Counted from the first letter of the stretch, positions 40,075 through 49,647 are shown. The stretch: 64,000 nucleotides of DNA from Tannerellaceae bacterium (GCA_021201295.1 JAJQFE010000022.1:62001-126000); one strand, 5' to 3'. Made by a program: numbers and translations. Notes: generated from the letters alone by a model not told the origin.

Positions 40075-41047
40075 AAATGTCAAATTCACCTACAAGTCCA
40101 ACGACACAGAAGAATGGCTCGATAAAGTCTGGACACGCCCCATCGGCTACCAATGGGCACTACTTTTCAAACGGCTAAACATACACCCCAATACCGTAAC
40201 AATCCTATCCATGATATTAGGCGCAAGCTCAGCCTTGTTCTTTGCACATGGCTCCTGGCGAACAGAAGGAATAAACGGACTACTCTACAACCTCATAGCC
40301 ATCCTGCTACTATCCTGGGCAAACTTCTACGACAGCGCCGACGGACAATTAGCCCGCATGACAGGACAAAAAACACAACTCGGACGCATCCTCGACGGAG
40401 CCGCCAGCGAAGTATGGTTCATCCTCATCTACCTCAGCCTCGTCTACCGCTTCTATCAACACCACACACTCGAATTCTGGCTACTCCACATCCCCGACAA
40501 CGAACAAAACACTTGGATAGCCACCCTCATCTACCTGGGAATCGTACTCTATGCCGGATTCGGCTGCCACAGCCGCCAGTGCGGATTAGCCGATTATTAC
40601 CGCCAGATCCACCTCTACTTTTTAAAAGGAGAAACCGGAAGCGAACTCGACAACTCCACACAACAACAAAAAATATACAACGAAACACCCTGGAAAGGAA
40701 ATTTCCTTTGGAAAATATTCCTCAAAACCTATATCAACTACACAAAAACACAGGAAATACAAACACCACACTTCCAGCAGTTATTAAAAAAACTACAGAA
40801 AAAATATGGCTCAACAACCCACATCCCGCAAACCTTCCGCGACAACTTCCGCACCCATTCACTACCCCTAATGAAATGGACCAACATCCTCACATTCAAC
40901 ACCCGCGCCATTCTACTCTACACCACCTGCCTCTTCGACCTACTCTGGCTATACTTCGTTTTCGAAATAGCCATGATGACCACCATCTACTACTATATGC
41001 GCCACCACCATGAACAAATCTGTAAAAAACTGTTTAATAAACTATAA
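40067..41047 (+). CDS. CDP-alcohol phosphatidyltransferase family protein
   Basis: 326-residue membrane enzyme, about six helices, that normally transfers a phosphoalcohol from a CDP-activated donor to an acceptor. The family motif is seen as DSADGQLARMTGQKTQLGRI followed by LDGAASE. The first three Asp of DxxDGxxAR...GxxxDxxxD are present, but the fourth position is Ser (LDGAAS) with Glu next, so the usual catalytic-base Asp is missing or displaced. C-terminal to the fold is an extra region (about residues 190-270). A long second reading frame across this gene is a by-product of low T content, not a gene. Confidence 0.85.
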   Translation: MNENVKFTYKSNDTEEWLDKVWTRPIGYQWALLFKRLNIHPNTVTILSMILGASSALFFAHGSWRTEGINGLLYNLIAILLLSWANFYDSADGQLARMTGQKTQLGRILDGAASEVWFILIYLSLVYRFYQHHTLEFWLLHIPDNEQNTWIATLIYLGIVLYAGFGCHSRQCGLADYYRQIHLYFLKGETGSELDNSTQQQKIYNETPWKGNFLWKIFLKTYINYTKTQEIQTPHFQQLLKKLQKKYGSTTHIPQTFRDNFRTHSLPLMKWTNILTFNTRAILLYTTCLFDLLWLYFVFEIAMMTTIYYYMRHHHEQICKKLFNKL

Positions 41048-41105
41048 CGTACCGCCATTAAACACGCAGCACACAAAAAAGAAGAAAACCGTGACAAGAA
41101 AAAAG

Positions 41106-43649
41106 ATGGTCTTCCTGATAGCAACCCTATGGCTCGCATGGACAACCAAAGGACAAAATATGGAAATAAAAGGAACCGTAACCGACTCACTGGCAGGCGG
41201 AGGACTTCCCTATGCCTCACTGGTACTTAAAGGAACAACCCTCAGGACAGCAACCGACGAAGCCGACAACTTCACATTTACCGCCCCGTCCACCACCGGC
41301 ACCCTGACGGTATCCTACTTAGGATACGACACAAAAGAAATACAAATCACCCCGGGAAAATCCACCAACCTACACATCCGGTTAGTCCCCACCGGAATCG
41401 CCCTGAACGAAATAGTGATCAACCCACAGAAAGAAAAATACAGCAAAAAAGAAAACCCAGCCGTCACACTCGTCAGGCACCTGATCACCCTACGGAAAAA
41501 TAACGACCCCTACAACCACGAATATTACCAATACGACCGCTACGAAAAAATGATTTTCGCCATGAACGAATACGAACCCAAACCTGGAAAAAACGGCAAA
41601 GAAGGCAAATTCGATTTCCTGGTAGACTATATCGACACACTCGATATTGGCACCACCATCCTGCCAATTTCAGAAAGAGAAAAAATAGAAACAATTTACT
41701 ACCGTAAAAACCCAAAAACAGAAAAACGACTAGTAAAAGGAAACCACTCAGCCGGCGTAGACGAAATATTCTCAAGAGACGGCATCCAGCAATTCCTGGG
41801 CGAAGCCCTCCGGGAAGTCGACATCTTCAGGAACGACATCCCCCTGTTCCTGCAACGCTTCGTCAGCCCCCTGTCCACCATCGGCCCCGACTACTACAAA
41901 TACTACCTACTCGACACACTGGAAATAAACGGACAACCCTGCGTAGACCTCGGCTTCGTACCCTTCAACTCAGAAACCTGGGGATTTACCGGACACCTAT
42001 ACGTCACACTCGACTCCACCTTCTTTATCTAAAAAGCCATCCTGAATGTCCCCAAAGACATCAACCTCAACTTCGTATCCCAGATGACCATCGAACAAAC
42101 CTTCCAACGGACCCCCGACAGCACCCGTATCATTACCAAAGACGACATCAGCGTACACTTCAAACTAACTGAAAAATCCAAAGGAATGTACGCACGACGC
42201 CTGAACATATACAGCAACCACACCTTCACAGAACCCGGCCCCGAACAAGCACAAATATTCCAGGAAAGCACACCAGTAATCACACTCAAAGAAGCCTACC
42301 GGCAACCAGACGAATTCTGGACAAACAACCGCCCCCGGGAAGCCATCCGCAGAAACCCCAACTCAGTAGAACAACTGATGACACGCCTCCGGTCCGTCCC
42401 GGTATTCTACATAACAGAAAAAATCGTCACCATCCTGGTATCAGGCTACATCCCCACCAGCGAAGACCCCAAAAAAAACAAATTCGAATTCGGCCCCATG
42501 AACACCACCCTCAACGGAAACGCCATCGAAGGAGGCCGCTTCCGCGTAGGAGGAGCCACCACCACCGCATTCAGCAAACGACTCTTCCTCGACGGCTACA
42601 TGGCATACGGAACCAGAGACGGAAAACTAAAATACGACGCCCTCGCAGAATACTCATTCAACGACCGCAAAGAATACCGCAAAGAATACCCGGTACACTC
42701 CATCCGCCTCGAATACATGTACGACCTCAACAAACTGGGGCAACAATACATGTACACCAACCGCGACAACATGCTTCTCGCCATCAAACGCCAGAAAGAC
42801 ACCCGCGCCACCTACCTGCGACAGGCAGAACTGACCTACTACCGCGAACACTACAACGGCCTGGCCTACGGCGCAATCATCCGCAACTTCCGCAAATACG
42901 CCACCCCATACGCAGAATTCAACTACATCAACCCCAACAACACCATTACCCCACACAACCACTACGACATGACCGGACTCGAACTAAAATTCCGCTACGC
43001 AAGAAATGAAAAATTCTACCAGACCCGCAACCAGCGTATACCCATTACCTACGACGCACTCATCTTCAATGCCAGCCACACCATGTCCCGAAAAGGCCTC
43101 TTAGGCTCCACCTACAACTACCACCGGACTAACATAGGCATACAAAAACGCTTCTGGTTCTTCGCCTTCGGCTACCTCGACATGATTACCAAAGCCGGAA
43201 AAGTATGGAACAAAGTCCCATACCCCCTGCTTATCCTGCCCAACGCCAACATCACCTACACCATCCAACCCGAAACCTACACCAATATGAACGTAATGGA
43301 ATTCATCAACGACGAATACGCATCCTGGGATTTAACCTACTACATGAACGGCAACATCCTAAACCGCATCCCCCTGATCAAAAAACTACAATGGCGCGAA
43401 GTCTTCTGCTTCCGCGGCCTGTGGGGACACCTGACAGGTAAAAACAACTCCGCAACCGGCGAAACCGGCCTCTACCAGTTCCCCCACGGCTCCTACACCA
43501 TGAACAACACCCCCTACATGGAAGCCAGCGCCGGCATAGAAAACATCTTCAAATTCCTCCGCATCGACTACACCTGGCGTCTCAACTACCTCAACCACCC
43601 CAACATCCAACCCCACGGCATCCGCTGCACCATGCGGTTGTCCTTCTGA
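41106..43649 (+). pseudogene. CarboxypepD_reg-like / DUF5686 paralog with one nonsense codon
   Basis: Paralog of the protein at 23197-25752: same order of signal peptide (MVFLIATLWLAWTTKG), CarboxypepD_reg-like domain (EIKGTVTDSLAGGGLPYASL), DUF5686 and C-terminal strand RCTMRLSF. The ATG at 41106 is preferred because it starts the signal peptide; the frame is open further upstream. A TAA at 42030-42032 interrupts SDSTFFI*KAILNVPKDIN; the paralog has Gln there (FFVQRAVLNVP), so CAA to TAA is the simplest change. The rest (42033-43649) is fully open, so the lesion is recent, an error, or read through. Last gene of the A/C-rich operon. Confidence 0.85.
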
Positions 43650-43688
43650 TAGGGGAGGAGGTAGGATGCAGAACTCCGGCTATCATTT

Positions 43689-43719
43689 AAAAAGCCTCCG
43701 GAATCACTCCCGGAGGCTT
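43689..43719 (-). terminator. Hairpin terminator for the HU-like genes
   Basis: On the minus strand AAGCCTCCGGGAG pairs with TTCCGGAGGCTTTTT, giving a stem ending in T's. It lies between the convergent DUF5686 gene and the HU-like gene and may serve both. Confidence 0.85.
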
Positions 43720-43756
43720 CAACTATCCATTACTGGTCAGTCCTACATCCTGCAAA

Positions 43757-44188
43757 TCATATCGCATGCGGACGGTCACACGTGGAATCAACCGCTTTGA
43801 CATCCACCTTTTTAAAACTCACCTTCGGAGCTACCTCTTTGACCAATACCCCCGGCGAATGGACCACACGCGGACGTTTGAACATACTCGTATGGAATTC
43901 TTCCGGATCTTCCACCCCTTTACTGCCAGCCGTCATGCGGAAGTTCCCCACATCACCCAGCTCAACCACATTCCCTTTACGTAACTCACGCCGCATGATA
44001 TAGAGTAGTCCCCTGAGTACACACGAAACATCGGGCGGAGAAGCACTCGACAAATGGGAGAGGTCCTCACACAAATCCCGGAAACTAATACGGTCACTCG
44101 TGCGAACCTGCGGGAATAGCAACGTATCCCCCTCCGACGCAGTTTTACGCAGGTCAGGCCTGCGTACCAAATGATATTTCAATGCCAT
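43757..44188 (-). CDS. HU-family DNA-binding protein (Bacteroidales type), copy 2
   Basis: 143 residues. ALKYHLVRRPDLRK at the N-terminus and LRKGNVVELGDVGNFRMTAGSKGVEDPEEF are the hallmarks of the long Bacteroidales HU/IHF-like proteins, in which the HU fold is extended at the C-terminus (VLVKEVAPKVSFKKVD). Probable nucleoid or locus-specific DNA-binding protein. It is the downstream member of a tandem pair, about 52 bases after copy 1; the pair differ at many positions, so they are diverged paralogs. Confidence 0.88.
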   Translation of the reverse strand: MALKYHLVRRPDLRKTASEGDTLLFPQVRTSDRISFRDLCEDLSHLSSASPPDVSCVLRGLLYIMRRELRKGNVVELGDVGNFRMTAGSKGVEDPEEFHTSMFKRPRVVHSPGVLVKEVAPKVSFKKVDVKAVDSTCDRPHAI

Positions 44189-44240
44189 AATTAAACACTT
44201 TTTTAATAGTTAATAAATTCACGGATAAAAAGAAAAACAG

Positions 44241-44672
44241 TCAGACCGTATGCGGTAAAGTACACTCTTTTTCCACCTCGATAAACCTGTATTTCTCAAA
44301 ACCCACCCGGTTAGTAATATCCTTCATCATCGAACCAGCGGTAAAAATCACCCGCGGCGTACGGATATGACCGGGATGAAAATCCTCTTCATTTTCCACA
44401 CCCGGTCCGCCAGTCGACATACGGAAATTACCAAACACATCCAACTGTACAATATTCCCCTTGACCAGGTATTGCCGCAGCAGGATCAGTAAACCGTCCA
44501 GAATACAGGTTACATCTGCATCCGTACACAAAGTATGCTCAGAAACCTGCTGGCACAACTCCTCATAACCGATCCGTTCATTCACCCGCACCTGCCCGTA
44601 ATACAACATAGCATCATCAGGTGCCCCTTTGCGCATATCTTTTTTACGCACAATATGATATTTCAAACTCAT
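44241..44672 (-). CDS. HU-family DNA-binding protein (Bacteroidales type), copy 1
   Basis: 143 residues, same length and layout as the gene at 43757-44188 (SLKYHIVRKKDMRKG, LVKGNIVQLDVFGNFRMSTG, AGSMMKDITNRVGFEKY). DNA-binding role inferred from family. First of the pair on the minus strand. The identical length and shared motifs point to tandem duplication. Confidence 0.88.
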   Translation of the reverse strand: MSLKYHIVRKKDMRKGAPDDAMLYYGQVRVNERIGYEELCQQVSEHTLCTDADVTCILDGLLILLRQYLVKGNIVQLDVFGNFRMSTGGPGVENEEDFHPGHIRTPRVIFTAGSMMKDITNRVGFEKYRFIEVEKECTLPHTV

Positions 44673-45102
44673 CTGTTTTTATATTTTAAAGATTACTAAA
44701 AACGGCAGCCCCATATCCCACCCATAAAGACCCCGGGGAAAAAAGAGAGTAAAAACCAAAAGAGCCGGCTTTCTCAGGTCTTATCCTTTCTTTTCCTTAC
44801 GGCTGGCCTACGGTAGCAATGCCTTTACCTATCATACATTTTATTTGTATTACATTTATAGAAAGCCCATTATTTAAAAAAAAAGATTAAATAGCTTATC
44901 CATAGTAATTTATCTCCTTTTTCCCGATTTTAAAATGGGATTTGAAGAGCATAAATGATAACATTCATTCCAAGCGTAATAGGTTCTGTTCTCATATATA
45001 CCAGGTAATATATACTTCCCACAACATATACTACCCAGCCACCACATTCCCAAACAACCACCCCACCAAACAGGTTATTAAAACAAAACCAATCCCCCGG
45101 AA
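44673..45102. other. Intergenic region between HU-like genes and OprB remnant
   Basis: 430 bases, AT-rich in its middle, divergent flanks, so promoters for both sides are expected. I see no clear TAnnTTTG box on either strand near the starts, no terminator and no coding pattern. Confidence 0.4.
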
Positions 45103-46243
45103 ATGAAACATTCCCCCACATACCTGCTCCTCCTCTGTTTACTCCTTACCTACGCCACAGCCGCACAACCCGCCTACCTGCAACCCAACCTGGCCTACAC
45201 CACAGACATCGGAGGAAACCTCACCGGCGGCAGCAAACAGGCATTTACCTATATGGGACTCGTAGACGCAGCCCTGCTCCTGGACACCGAGAAAGCCTAA
45301 TGGTGGAAAGGCGGCCTCCTTAACCTCGGACTCATCAGCACACACGGCAAAGGGATCAGCACCACCAGCCTGCACGACCAGCAAGGCATTTCCAACATAG
45401 AAGCAGGCAATTACCCCCTCATCTTCTGGGAAGTATGGTACCACCAGCAATTCAGAAACCTCGAAATCCGCCTCGGATTACAAAACATCAACAGCGATTT
45501 CATGAACCAACCTTTCACCGGTAGCTTCTCCGGCTCCTCCTACGCCATATTCCCCACCTTATCTCTCAATTACTCCCTGCCCAATTATCCCATAGCCGGC
45601 CTGGGACTTACTTTCACCTACACCATCACCAACCACTGGAAAATACGGCACGCCCTCTTCAATGGACAAGTAAACAACCTGCAAAAAATACCATCAACCT
45701 CCGTTGGCGAGCCAACCTGAAAAAAGACGGACTACTCGCCCTTACCGAAATAAAATACACTTCCCCCGATACACTTCCCCTTACCGCCACCTACGCAACC
45801 GGTATCGCTTTCCACACCAAACCCTTTCCGGATGTAACCAACCAAACCCTGCAACATACCCACAACTACACCCTCTATACATTCGGCGAACACGACCTGG
45901 TCAAAACAGGCAGAAAAAAGCCGGTCTGTTCCTCCAGGCATCCTATGCACCCAAAAACCGCAATACCGCCTGGCTATATACCGCCGCCGGAATTATCACC
46001 CACGGATTCCTGACCCACAAACAAACAGAACAGGCAGGCATCGGCATTTCCCAGCTCCACTACCAGGCCCCAGGCACAACCACCCCCATAAAAACCCACC
46101 TCGAAAGCACACTCAAAACCTACATCCAATACCCACTTACCCACCAGCTAACGATCAAACCCACCTTCTTTACCCTCTTCACCACAGGAAAGAAAACAGC
46201 CTTTGCCACCTTAGTAAGGATCAGTTTCCAGTTGAACCCATAA
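45103..46243 (+). pseudogene. OprB-type carbohydrate porin, three lesions
   Basis: Signal peptide (SPTYLLLLCLLLTYATA) then an OprB-like barrel: WWKGGLLNLGLISTHGKGIS, QGISNIEAGNYPLIFWEVWYHQQF and a final LVRISFQLNP. A TAA at 45298-45300 interrupts DTEKA*WWKGG. Frame is lost at the A6 run 45683-45688 (one more A gives NTINLRWRANLKKDG) and again at the A6 run 45914-45919 (one more A joins VKTGRK to KAGLFLQASYAP). Spliced, it covers the whole family at about 380 residues. Three lesions in one gene favour true decay. A/C-rich plus strand as in the operon upstream. Confidence 0.85.
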
Positions 46244-46247
46244 AAAC

Positions 46248-46290
46248 AAAAAAGCCGGGCCTGCAAGCATTCCGCTCACAGACCCGGCCC
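46248..46290 (-). terminator. Hairpin terminator between OprB remnant and TonB receptor
   Basis: GCCGGGCCTG (46254-46263) pairs with CAGACCCGGC (46279-46288) with one mismatch; a run of A on the plus strand left side gives U's on a minus-strand transcript. It serves the TonB receptor gene and perhaps the convergent porin remnant. Confidence 0.75.
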
Positions 46291-46327
46291 TATTCCCCGG
46301 TAAATAAACACAGGAAACTACCTTACA

Positions 46328-48209
46328 TTATATATCAATAGACACACCACCCATAAACGTAGCCTTAGGCATAGGGAAACCAAGCATCGTTTCATATGGC
46401 TGAGCCAGCAGGTTATCCCCCTTCACAAAAACCTCCAGCCAGTTAAGCGGACGATAAGCCACCCGCGCATTCACCAACGCATAATTACTCGTCTGCGGAT
46501 CATCCCCGGTAGACAAATAAAGCTTGTCAATCACCTGCGTACCCAGATTCACCGTAAACTTACCCGGACTATAATTCACCCCCGCATAAAATTTATTCCT
46601 CGGCGCACCCGTCATAAGCGTTTCTAGATGAAGATAACTATAATTCGTAGTAAAACTCAGGTTAGGCAATATCCGGTAATTCAGGCTAAACTCAACCACC
46701 TTATTTGCAAACTCACCCACATTCTGGTTCTGCGGACTACCATTCACCTGGACAATCTGCACAATATTATCCCCCTTAATATAAAACAAAGTCAGATCCA
46801 TCGACAAACGGTTATCCAGAAGAGTTTGCGTAACCGTAAAATCATAACTCAGGCTACGCTCAGGAAGTAACTCCTCATTAGCTGGAGCATACATATATAA
46901 CTCCCGCATATTAGGCGTACGGAAACCTTTAGAAATTGAAAACTTCAAATGCGTCTGGTCAGCCGCCCTGAACGAAACACCCGCCTGAGGAACCCATTCA
47001 GCACCATACAAATTATGATTTTCCATACGGATACCGGCATTCACCATAAACCGCCAGATCTCCTGCTGGGCAAACAGATACCCCGCCACCTCATTCAATT
47101 TAATATGATCCGCATAAATTTCAGTCACAGGATCACGATAAGCATTCCCACCATACAATTTGACATCAAAGCCCCCCGTAATCGTATTTTTCTCAAACAG
47201 GTTAACCGACTGGTACAGGTTCAACCCACCCATATAATCAGTCGATTCAAACAAATAGGGACGGGGAGTACCCCCTTCAAAATAACCATCATTAATACTA
47301 TGATTACCCCAGTTATAATACACATTCAACGCCCCCCCGCGTGACCCCATAATTATTCTCCAGGGAAAGCCCCGCCATACCACGTAACACCTCAGCCGTA
47401 CCATCCAGCATCGGACTACTCACCGTACCCGGATTTATAGAATTAGCCTTCGCAATATTTACATTCCCGGTCACCTTCCATTCCTCCGTCAATTCATACC
47501 CCGCCTTCCCGTAAAAACTAAAAGACTCAAATTCAGAATTAACCCGGTGGCCATCCGTCCGGTCATAATTTCCACTAACCACACCCGAGAAACGCCCGTT
47601 CCGGTAAGTATCCGTCAACGAATACCGCTGCGTACCATACGAACCACCCATCAACCTCGCCGACAACCGGTTCCCATCCGCAGTAGCCTGACGGGTAATA
47701 ATATTAATCGCACCACCCATCGCATTCGAACCATACAACACAGAAGCCGCTCCCCGCGAAACCTCCACCCGTTGCGCATCCGAAGCAATATAAGCATCCG
47801 CCACCGGATGACCATAAATCGTAGCATACTGCGGATGCCCATTAATCAGGATAAGCACCTGCCCACTTCCGGCCAAAAACCCACGCATATTAATGCCACC
47901 AGCCGAACCGGTCGACACACCATACCCCATGATCCCACGAGAAGTCACAAAAAGACCCGGAACCCGTTCCATCAACGCCGGCAGAATAGTAGTCTCCCCA
48001 CTTTGCTCAATCACACTCCGCGATACCACAGTAATAGGAACCGGCATTAAATCCTGTGAAACAGGTACACGCGAACCCATCACCACCACCTCACTCAGTT
48101 GGACATCCCTGTTATTCACCGTATCCGCAGGTGCCACCGGCACCTCCTCAGCCAGACAAGTAGCTGAATATAAACAAGAAGAAATTAAGAATAGTACTCC
48201 TTTTTTCAT
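46328..48209 (-). pseudogene. TonB-dependent receptor, frameshift in a G run
   Basis: Outer-membrane TonB-dependent receptor of the siderophore/vitamin type, without a CarboxypepD_reg domain. Signal peptide (KKGVLFLISSCLYSATCLA), TonB-box-like VQLSEVVVMGSR, plug (RVEVSRGAASVLYGSNAMGG) and barrel with C-terminal PKATFMGGVSIDI. The frame breaks at the C7 run 47332-47338 (G7 on the coding strand): with eight G the plug-proximal NNYGVTRGG continues ALNVYYNWGNHSIND. About 626 residues when joined. A TATATTTG box lies 66-73 bases upstream. G-run length change could be phase variation, decay or error. Substrate unknown. Confidence 0.85.
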
Positions 48210-48274
48210 ATATATCTATTAAATTAGTTAGATCAATCCCCAATATAGTAACATGTTTTTTTTAAAACGTGCCA

Positions 48275-48282
48275 CAAATATA
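48275..48282 (-). promoter_or_regulatory. Bacteroidota -7 box (TATATTTG) for the TonB receptor
   Basis: The minus strand reads TATATTTG, matching TAnnTTTG, in position for a 60-base leader ahead of 48209. Confidence 0.5.
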
Positions 48283-48602
48283 AACGATAAATAATTCCGC
48301 CACCCCATAAACCGGCACAAATATGAGAGGAATATTCCCAAAACGAAATATAAAAGAATAAAGACGAAATACCGAACCACCCCCTCTATACATTTTTTAC
48401 AACAAAAAGCATTCCCCAAAGCCCTTTTTTATTCCTAACCCACAGCCGCTGGAAAGAGCCAGGAAAAAATAGACAGGCACTTTTTCACCCGGTATACAGT
48501 AACTTTATACCTGATTATATAGTAACCTTTGCGGAAAGATACTGGCTCCTTTTTCCCAACAGACAGGACTTTTTTTCAAACATACCTGCTCCTTTCAACC
48601 TC

Positions 48603-48706
48603 TTTTACTTGCTCTTTTTAGGGCAATAGACAAGCTCTTTTTTAAAAAAGGTGGTTGTATATTAACTAAAAAGAGCTTAGCGGGCAACAAAAAAGAGCAA
48701 GTAAAA
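48603..48706. repeat. Nested palindromes
   Basis: Outer arms TTTACTTGCTCTTTT (48604-48618) and AAAAGAGCAAGTAAA (48691-48705) are exact reverse complements. Inside them AAGCTCTTTTT (from 48632) pairs with AAAAAGAGCTT (48668-48678). The arms share the core GCTCTTTT, so alternative folds are possible. The whole 48210-48807 region is non-coding and carries more GCTCCTTT-like words. Possible small RNA, mobile remnant or regulatory structure. Confidence 0.7.
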
Positions 48707-48807
48707 ATCTTTCTTTAAGATAGCCCCTTCTATTAAACAAACTATGAAAAAAACTGTTTCTGTAAGACTAAAGAACAATTTTAGTAATAAATTAAAAATA
48801 TAAAAGT

Positions 48808-49068
48808 ATGAAAAAGATGATTTTATCTGGTTTAGCAGCAGGCTGTATTCTTTTATCAGGCAACGTTTTTGCACAGGATGTTAAGAAAGAAGACCGGAAA
48901 GAGATCCGGGAAGAACGCAAAGAAGAGAGAAAAGAAAGAGAAGAAGAAAGAAAAGAACACAGAAAAGAAAACCGGGAAGAACGGGAAAAAGAACGGAAAG
49001 AACGCAGAGAAGAGAGAAAAGAACACCGGGAAGCGGAAAAAGAAAACCGCAAAGAAGAGTGGAAATAA
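48808..49068 (+). CDS. Small exported K/E/R-rich protein
   Basis: 86 residues: signal peptide (MKKMILSGLAAGCILLSGNV, cleaved after FAQ) followed by about 63 residues made almost only of Lys, Glu and Arg with a few His, Asn and Trp (units such as RKEERKEREEERKEHRKENR). Probably a long charged single helix in the periplasm or envelope. Such low-complexity frames can arise by chance in purine-rich DNA, but the clean signal peptide supports a real gene. No homology-based function. Confidence 0.65.
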   Translation: MKKMILSGLAAGCILLSGNVFAQDVKKEDRKEIREERKEERKEREEERKEHRKENREEREKERKERREERKEHREAEKENRKEEWK

Positions 49069-49150
49069 AAGAAAAGAAGATAACCCCAACATTTACTCAT
49101 TCTTTGAAAGAGTGACCAGTAGAAAGCCCTCGTGCTTTCCTATGCATAAC

Positions 49151-49445
49151 CCCGGGTAGTACCCAGTCATGTTCGGAAGATTTTTTATATCTGCAACAGG
49201 TAAAAAATCAACATGATGGACGTGAGGATTTACAATCCGAACCTCTCCGGGTATCAGGATCTCCGGATCCGGAATCTATCAAATACCTATTAGGATAGAA
49301 CAAAAGGTATGGAAGGCGGATCAGGAGATCCTTATATCCAGCAGGCGGGGATTGAAAATCCCTTTCGACGAACAAGGATACAACTTGTTTATCAATGGGT
49401 TATTGGTCGATAAAATCTTCCGAACATGACAGGGTTACACCCGGG
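49151..49445. mobile_element. Small element with 34-bp inverted ends (MITE- or REP-like remnant)
   Basis: The left end 49151-49184 and right end 49412-49445 are inverted copies matching at 30 of 34 positions; the longest perfect block is GTCATGTTCGGAAGATTTT, with CCCGGGT at the extreme tips. The interior has small palindromes (GGATTTACAATCC, GGGGATTGAAAATCCCC) like the REP-type elements scattered through Bacteroidota genomes. No open frame of useful length and no obvious target duplication. It fills half of the 579-base gap 49069-49647. Confidence 0.65.
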
Positions 49446-49647
49446 ATAGGTTTTACAGATAAGCCACAGAGGAGGTAAACCCATAGCATGTTAAATTTCC
49501 CGTCCGTAAAGAAATGAGAATCCCGGATTAAAATAATAAAAGATCGATCCATCCCTAACCTAACAGAAATATACTTACCTTTGTCTATACCGGAAACATG
49601 GATATACAGGTCAAATCATAGTTATAGTATTAAAAAACAAGATCATT

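Larger units (their letters stand above)
30888..43649 (+). other. Polyene/fatty-acid-like biosynthetic gene cluster with exporter
   Basis: Twelve co-directional genes with gaps of 31 bases or less, or overlaps, up to 41047, then a DUF5686 gene. Enzymes for iterative chain building are one ketosynthase, one ACP, two hotdog dehydratases and one ketoreductase, with no enoyl reductase, so the predicted product keeps its double bonds. MMPL exporter, LolA-like carrier and thioesterase are shared with aryl polyene clusters. The CrtI-like oxidoreductase, GNAT acyltransferase and CDP-alcohol phosphotransferase suggest attachment to a lipid. No AMP ligase, ammonia lyase, second ketosynthase or glycosyltransferase is in the window. 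Confidence 0.7.

Noticed and set aside
40153..41013. A 286-codon open frame overlapping the CDP-alcohol phosphotransferase in another plus frame
   Set aside because: Its product is Arg/His/Pro/Thr-rich with no domain; T-poor DNA here leaves few stop codons in alternative frames. The same applies to long antisense frames at 35911-36378, 33991-34377 and 30732-31364.
41010..41105. Upstream start for the second DUF5686 gene
   Set aside because: It would overlap the CDP-alcohol phosphotransferase and precede the signal peptide by 32 hydrophilic residues; 41106 is preferred.
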